From contig JASHQP010000500.1 of NCBI GenBank assembly GCA_030039095.1, positions 1 through 6,501 of the forward strand: a stretch of DNA of 6,501 bases, written 5' to 3'. Made by a program: the position numbers and the translations under genes. Shown here piece after piece: positions 5,758-6,501 of this stretch. A model generated the notes under the pieces. That model ran no database searches. It saw only the letters and a list, made by a program, of their open reading frames with translations, and was not told the DNA's origin. This DNA is from Streptosporangiaceae bacterium. Lineage in GTDB: Bacteria; Actinomycetota; Actinomycetes; Streptosporangiales; Streptosporangiaceae. How positions within the stretch are numbered: the stretch's first letter is position 1; each line of letters starts with the position of its first letter.

Positions 5758-5821
5758 CTCAGCACTCTGAGGGTTGGCCGAGACCTCGCCGAGGTGCCGC
5801 AGCGCTCAGAGGAATCTCAGC
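5758..5821. promoter_or_regulatory. cluster of CTCAG motifs between divergent genes
   Basis: CTCAG occurs at 5758, in inverse form (CTGAG) at 5767-5771, and in direct orientation at 5805 and 5816. The first two form an inverted repeat around CACT. The last two (CTCAGA and CTCAGC) are spaced exactly 11 bp, one helical turn, as in direct-repeat sites of OmpR/PhoB-family response regulators. The 11-bp pair lies just upstream of the predicted -10 of the glycosyltransferase gene. No regulator gene is in the window. Confidence 0.4.
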
Positions 5822-5841
5822 AATTGGCCTAAGACCACCGG

Positions 5842-5847
5842 TAATCT
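5842..5847 (+). promoter_or_regulatory. candidate -10 element of the glycosyltransferase gene
   Basis: TAATCT fits TAnnnT and lies 19 bp before the ATG at 5867, which would leave a leader of about 13 nt. The only -35-like TTGGCC (5824-5829) is too close, at 12 bp. The CTCAG direct repeats sit where an activator would bind. Confidence 0.35.
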
Positions 5848-5866
5848 CGCCGCCCACGATGAGGGC

Positions 5867-6346
5867 ATGACATCAGACTCACTGCTGCGAGAGACCGCTG
5901 AGCTGGGAGAGCGGCGCCCTTCGGCGCCGTCCGCCACCGCGGTAGACATCGTCATCCCGGTTCGTAACGAGGAGCGTGATCTGGGGCCGGGTGTGCGCCG
6001 GCTGCACGCGTTTGTGCGTGAGGAGTTTCCGTTTTCGGCGCGGATCACGATCGCGGACAACGGCAGTGATGACGCAACGTGGCCCCTGGCGCTGGTTTTG
6101 GCGGCCGAGCTGGAGGGGGTGCGTGCGGTGCGGCTGGGGCGGCCGGGCCGCGGTGGCGCTTTGCGGTCGGTGTGGTCGCACAGTGACGCGGCGATCTTGG
6201 CGTATATGGATGTGGATTTGTCGACGGACCTGAATGCGCTGCTGCCATTGCTGGCTCCGTTGTTGTCGGGGCATAGCGATGTGGCGATCGGGACGCGGCT
6301 GGGGCTGACGACGGCCACGAGAGACTGCCCAGAGACGGCCAGATAG
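5867..6346 (+). pseudogene. GT2 family glycosyltransferase, truncated by an insertion
   Basis: The 159-residue frame is the N-terminal part of a DPM1/GtrB-like GT2 enzyme, a family that transfers sugars from nucleotide donors to polyprenyl phosphate. In actinomycetes it is often fused to a C-terminal GtrA-type membrane domain. Visible motifs are VDIVIPVRNEERDL (26-39), ITIADNGSDDAT (60-71), RPGRGGALRSVW (92-103), metal/nucleotide-binding YMDVDLSTD (113-121; DxD at 115-117), and SGHSDVAIGTRL (134-145). Homology stops there. The next residues, GLTTATRDCPETAR, are unlike the family, which usually continues with a basic RxxxxxPKRE stretch, and the stop lies inside the repeats of a mobile element. 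More than half of the expected protein is missing. ATG 5867 was chosen for position and family start; its SD-like GAGGG is only 1 base away, so the message may be nearly leaderless. Codon use shifts after about 6100 to TTG and G-ending codons, unlike the C-rich neighbours. Confidence 0.75.
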
Positions 6347-6398
6347 CTGCCCGCTGGCGGCCATGAAAACTGCCCAGCGGCGGCCACTGGATCTGCCC
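6325..6398 (+). repeat. terminal repeat array of the insertion sequence, 22-23-bp period
   Basis: CTGCCCAGAGACGGCCA (6325-6341), CTGCCCGCTGGCGGCCA (6347-6363) and CTGCCCAGCGGCGGCCA (6370-6386) are near-identical. A fourth partial copy, CTGCCC, begins at 6393. Spacings are 22, 23 and 23 bp, about two helical turns, so all copies face the same side of the DNA. A degenerate copy ending ACGGCCA at 6311-6317 may precede them. They are best read as transposase-binding sites. Confidence 0.8.
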
Positions 6399-6437
6399 GA
6401 CACGATTTGACGTTTCCCTGCCGGTTCCGCGGCGGGG

Positions 6438-6494
6438 GTCCCCTCCCGGTCTTGGCTGAGTGGCGCCAATCCATCTCAGTTCCCGGGAGGGGAC
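6438..6494 (+). promoter_or_regulatory. hairpin enclosing the transposase ribosome binding site
   Basis: GTCCCCTCCCGG (6438-6449) and CCGGGAGGGGAC (6483-6494) are a perfect 12-bp inverted repeat. CTGAG (6456-6460) and CTCAG (6475-6479) could add an inner stem. The right arm contains the SD GGGAGGGG of the frame starting at 6497. An RNA that began outside the element would fold and hide it, a known way for insertion sequences to avoid being switched on by neighbouring promoters. Confidence 0.6.
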
Positions 6495-6496
6495 GA

Positions 6497-6501
6497 GTGA
6501 A
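6497..6501 (+). CDS. probable start of the transposase gene (partial)
   Basis: GTG at 6497 follows GGAGG with 6 bases between and would begin the first gene of the insertion sequence, istA-like if the element is IS21-type. Only the first codon and two further bases are in the window, so the product is inferred from context alone. Confidence 0.4.

Larger units (their letters stand above)
6306..6501 (+). mobile_element. left end of a probable IS21-family insertion sequence (partial)
   Basis: From about 6306 the sequence stops resembling a glycosyltransferase. It shows regularly spaced 17-bp repeats, then a long hairpin, then an SD and a start codon at the window edge. Multiple spaced terminal repeats thought to bind transposase are known for IS21-family elements, and GC-rich actinomycete members have this look. 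The exact boundary cannot be fixed: TG at 6306-6307 is one candidate, and anywhere from 6301 to 6325 is possible. The transposase gene and right end are outside the window, so the family call is tentative. Confidence 0.55.

Noticed and set aside
5535..5765. 76-residue version of the small peptide gene starting at GTG 5765
   Set aside because: There is no SD before 5765, while ATG 5675 has AAGGAG at ideal spacing. The extra 30 codons span the leader hairpin and the candidate -10 element.
5411..5770. Plus-strand open frames across the peptide gene and its flanks
   Set aside because: They are low-complexity Pro/Arg/Ala frames without SD or motif that cross the intercistronic hairpin and the divergent control region.
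6407..6412. TTGACG as a -35 element inside the insertion sequence
   Set aside because: No TAnnnT sequence lies 16-19 bp downstream, so it cannot be supported as a complete promoter.

Overview
The window is GC-rich throughout, with coding regions dominated by G/C in third codon positions, GTG and TTG starts, and purine-rich Shine-Dalgarno (SD) sequences. That points to a high-GC actinomycete. The protein families (Tat-exported class II cholesterol oxidase, GT2/GtrA-type glycosyltransferase, DUF952) fit this, but the species cannot be named from the sequence.

Left part (1-3240). A possible C-terminal tail of an unseen gene (1-48) is followed by a class I SAM-dependent methyltransferase (58-933, +). 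It converges on a DUF952 protein (930-1298, -), and the two genes share a CTAG at their stops. The DUF952 gene lies 30 bp downstream of a Tat-secreted, covalent-flavin, class II cholesterol-oxidase-like enzyme (1329-3104, -), so the two probably form an operon. Upstream of the oxidase is a plausible sigma-70-type promoter flanked by two 14-bp palindromes. One fits the mycobacterial KstR operator consensus (TnnAACnnGTTnnA) and the other the KstR2 consensus (AnCAAGnnCTTGnT). Finding both sterol-catabolism operators at a cholesterol-oxidase-like gene is the most informative regulatory signal here.

Middle (3241-3672). This stretch has no convincing gene. It holds three exact copies of a 9-bp unit, an open frame without a usable start but with coding-like composition (possible relic), and two inverted repeats. 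One of these sits directly after the ABC transporter stop.

Right part (3673-5866, -). A type IV ABC exporter half-transporter (3673-5451) is preceded by a 46-residue gene (5535-5675) with a strong SD. It encodes a Pro/Arg/Lys-rich peptide with no acidic residues and a C-terminal Cys. A 13-bp perfect hairpin lies between the two genes. This looks like an undescribed peptide-plus-exporter cassette, although no modification enzyme is visible.

Right end (5758-6501, +). Divergent from that cassette is a GT2 glycosyltransferase gene (5867-6346). Its product is cut off after the conserved IGTRL segment by what appears to be the left end of an IS21-type insertion sequence. The evidence is 17-bp repeats every 22-23 bp, then a long hairpin that would hide the ribosome-binding site of a reading frame starting at 6497. 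The divergent intergenic region carries a cluster of CTCAG motifs, two of them spaced exactly 11 bp as for OmpR-family regulators.
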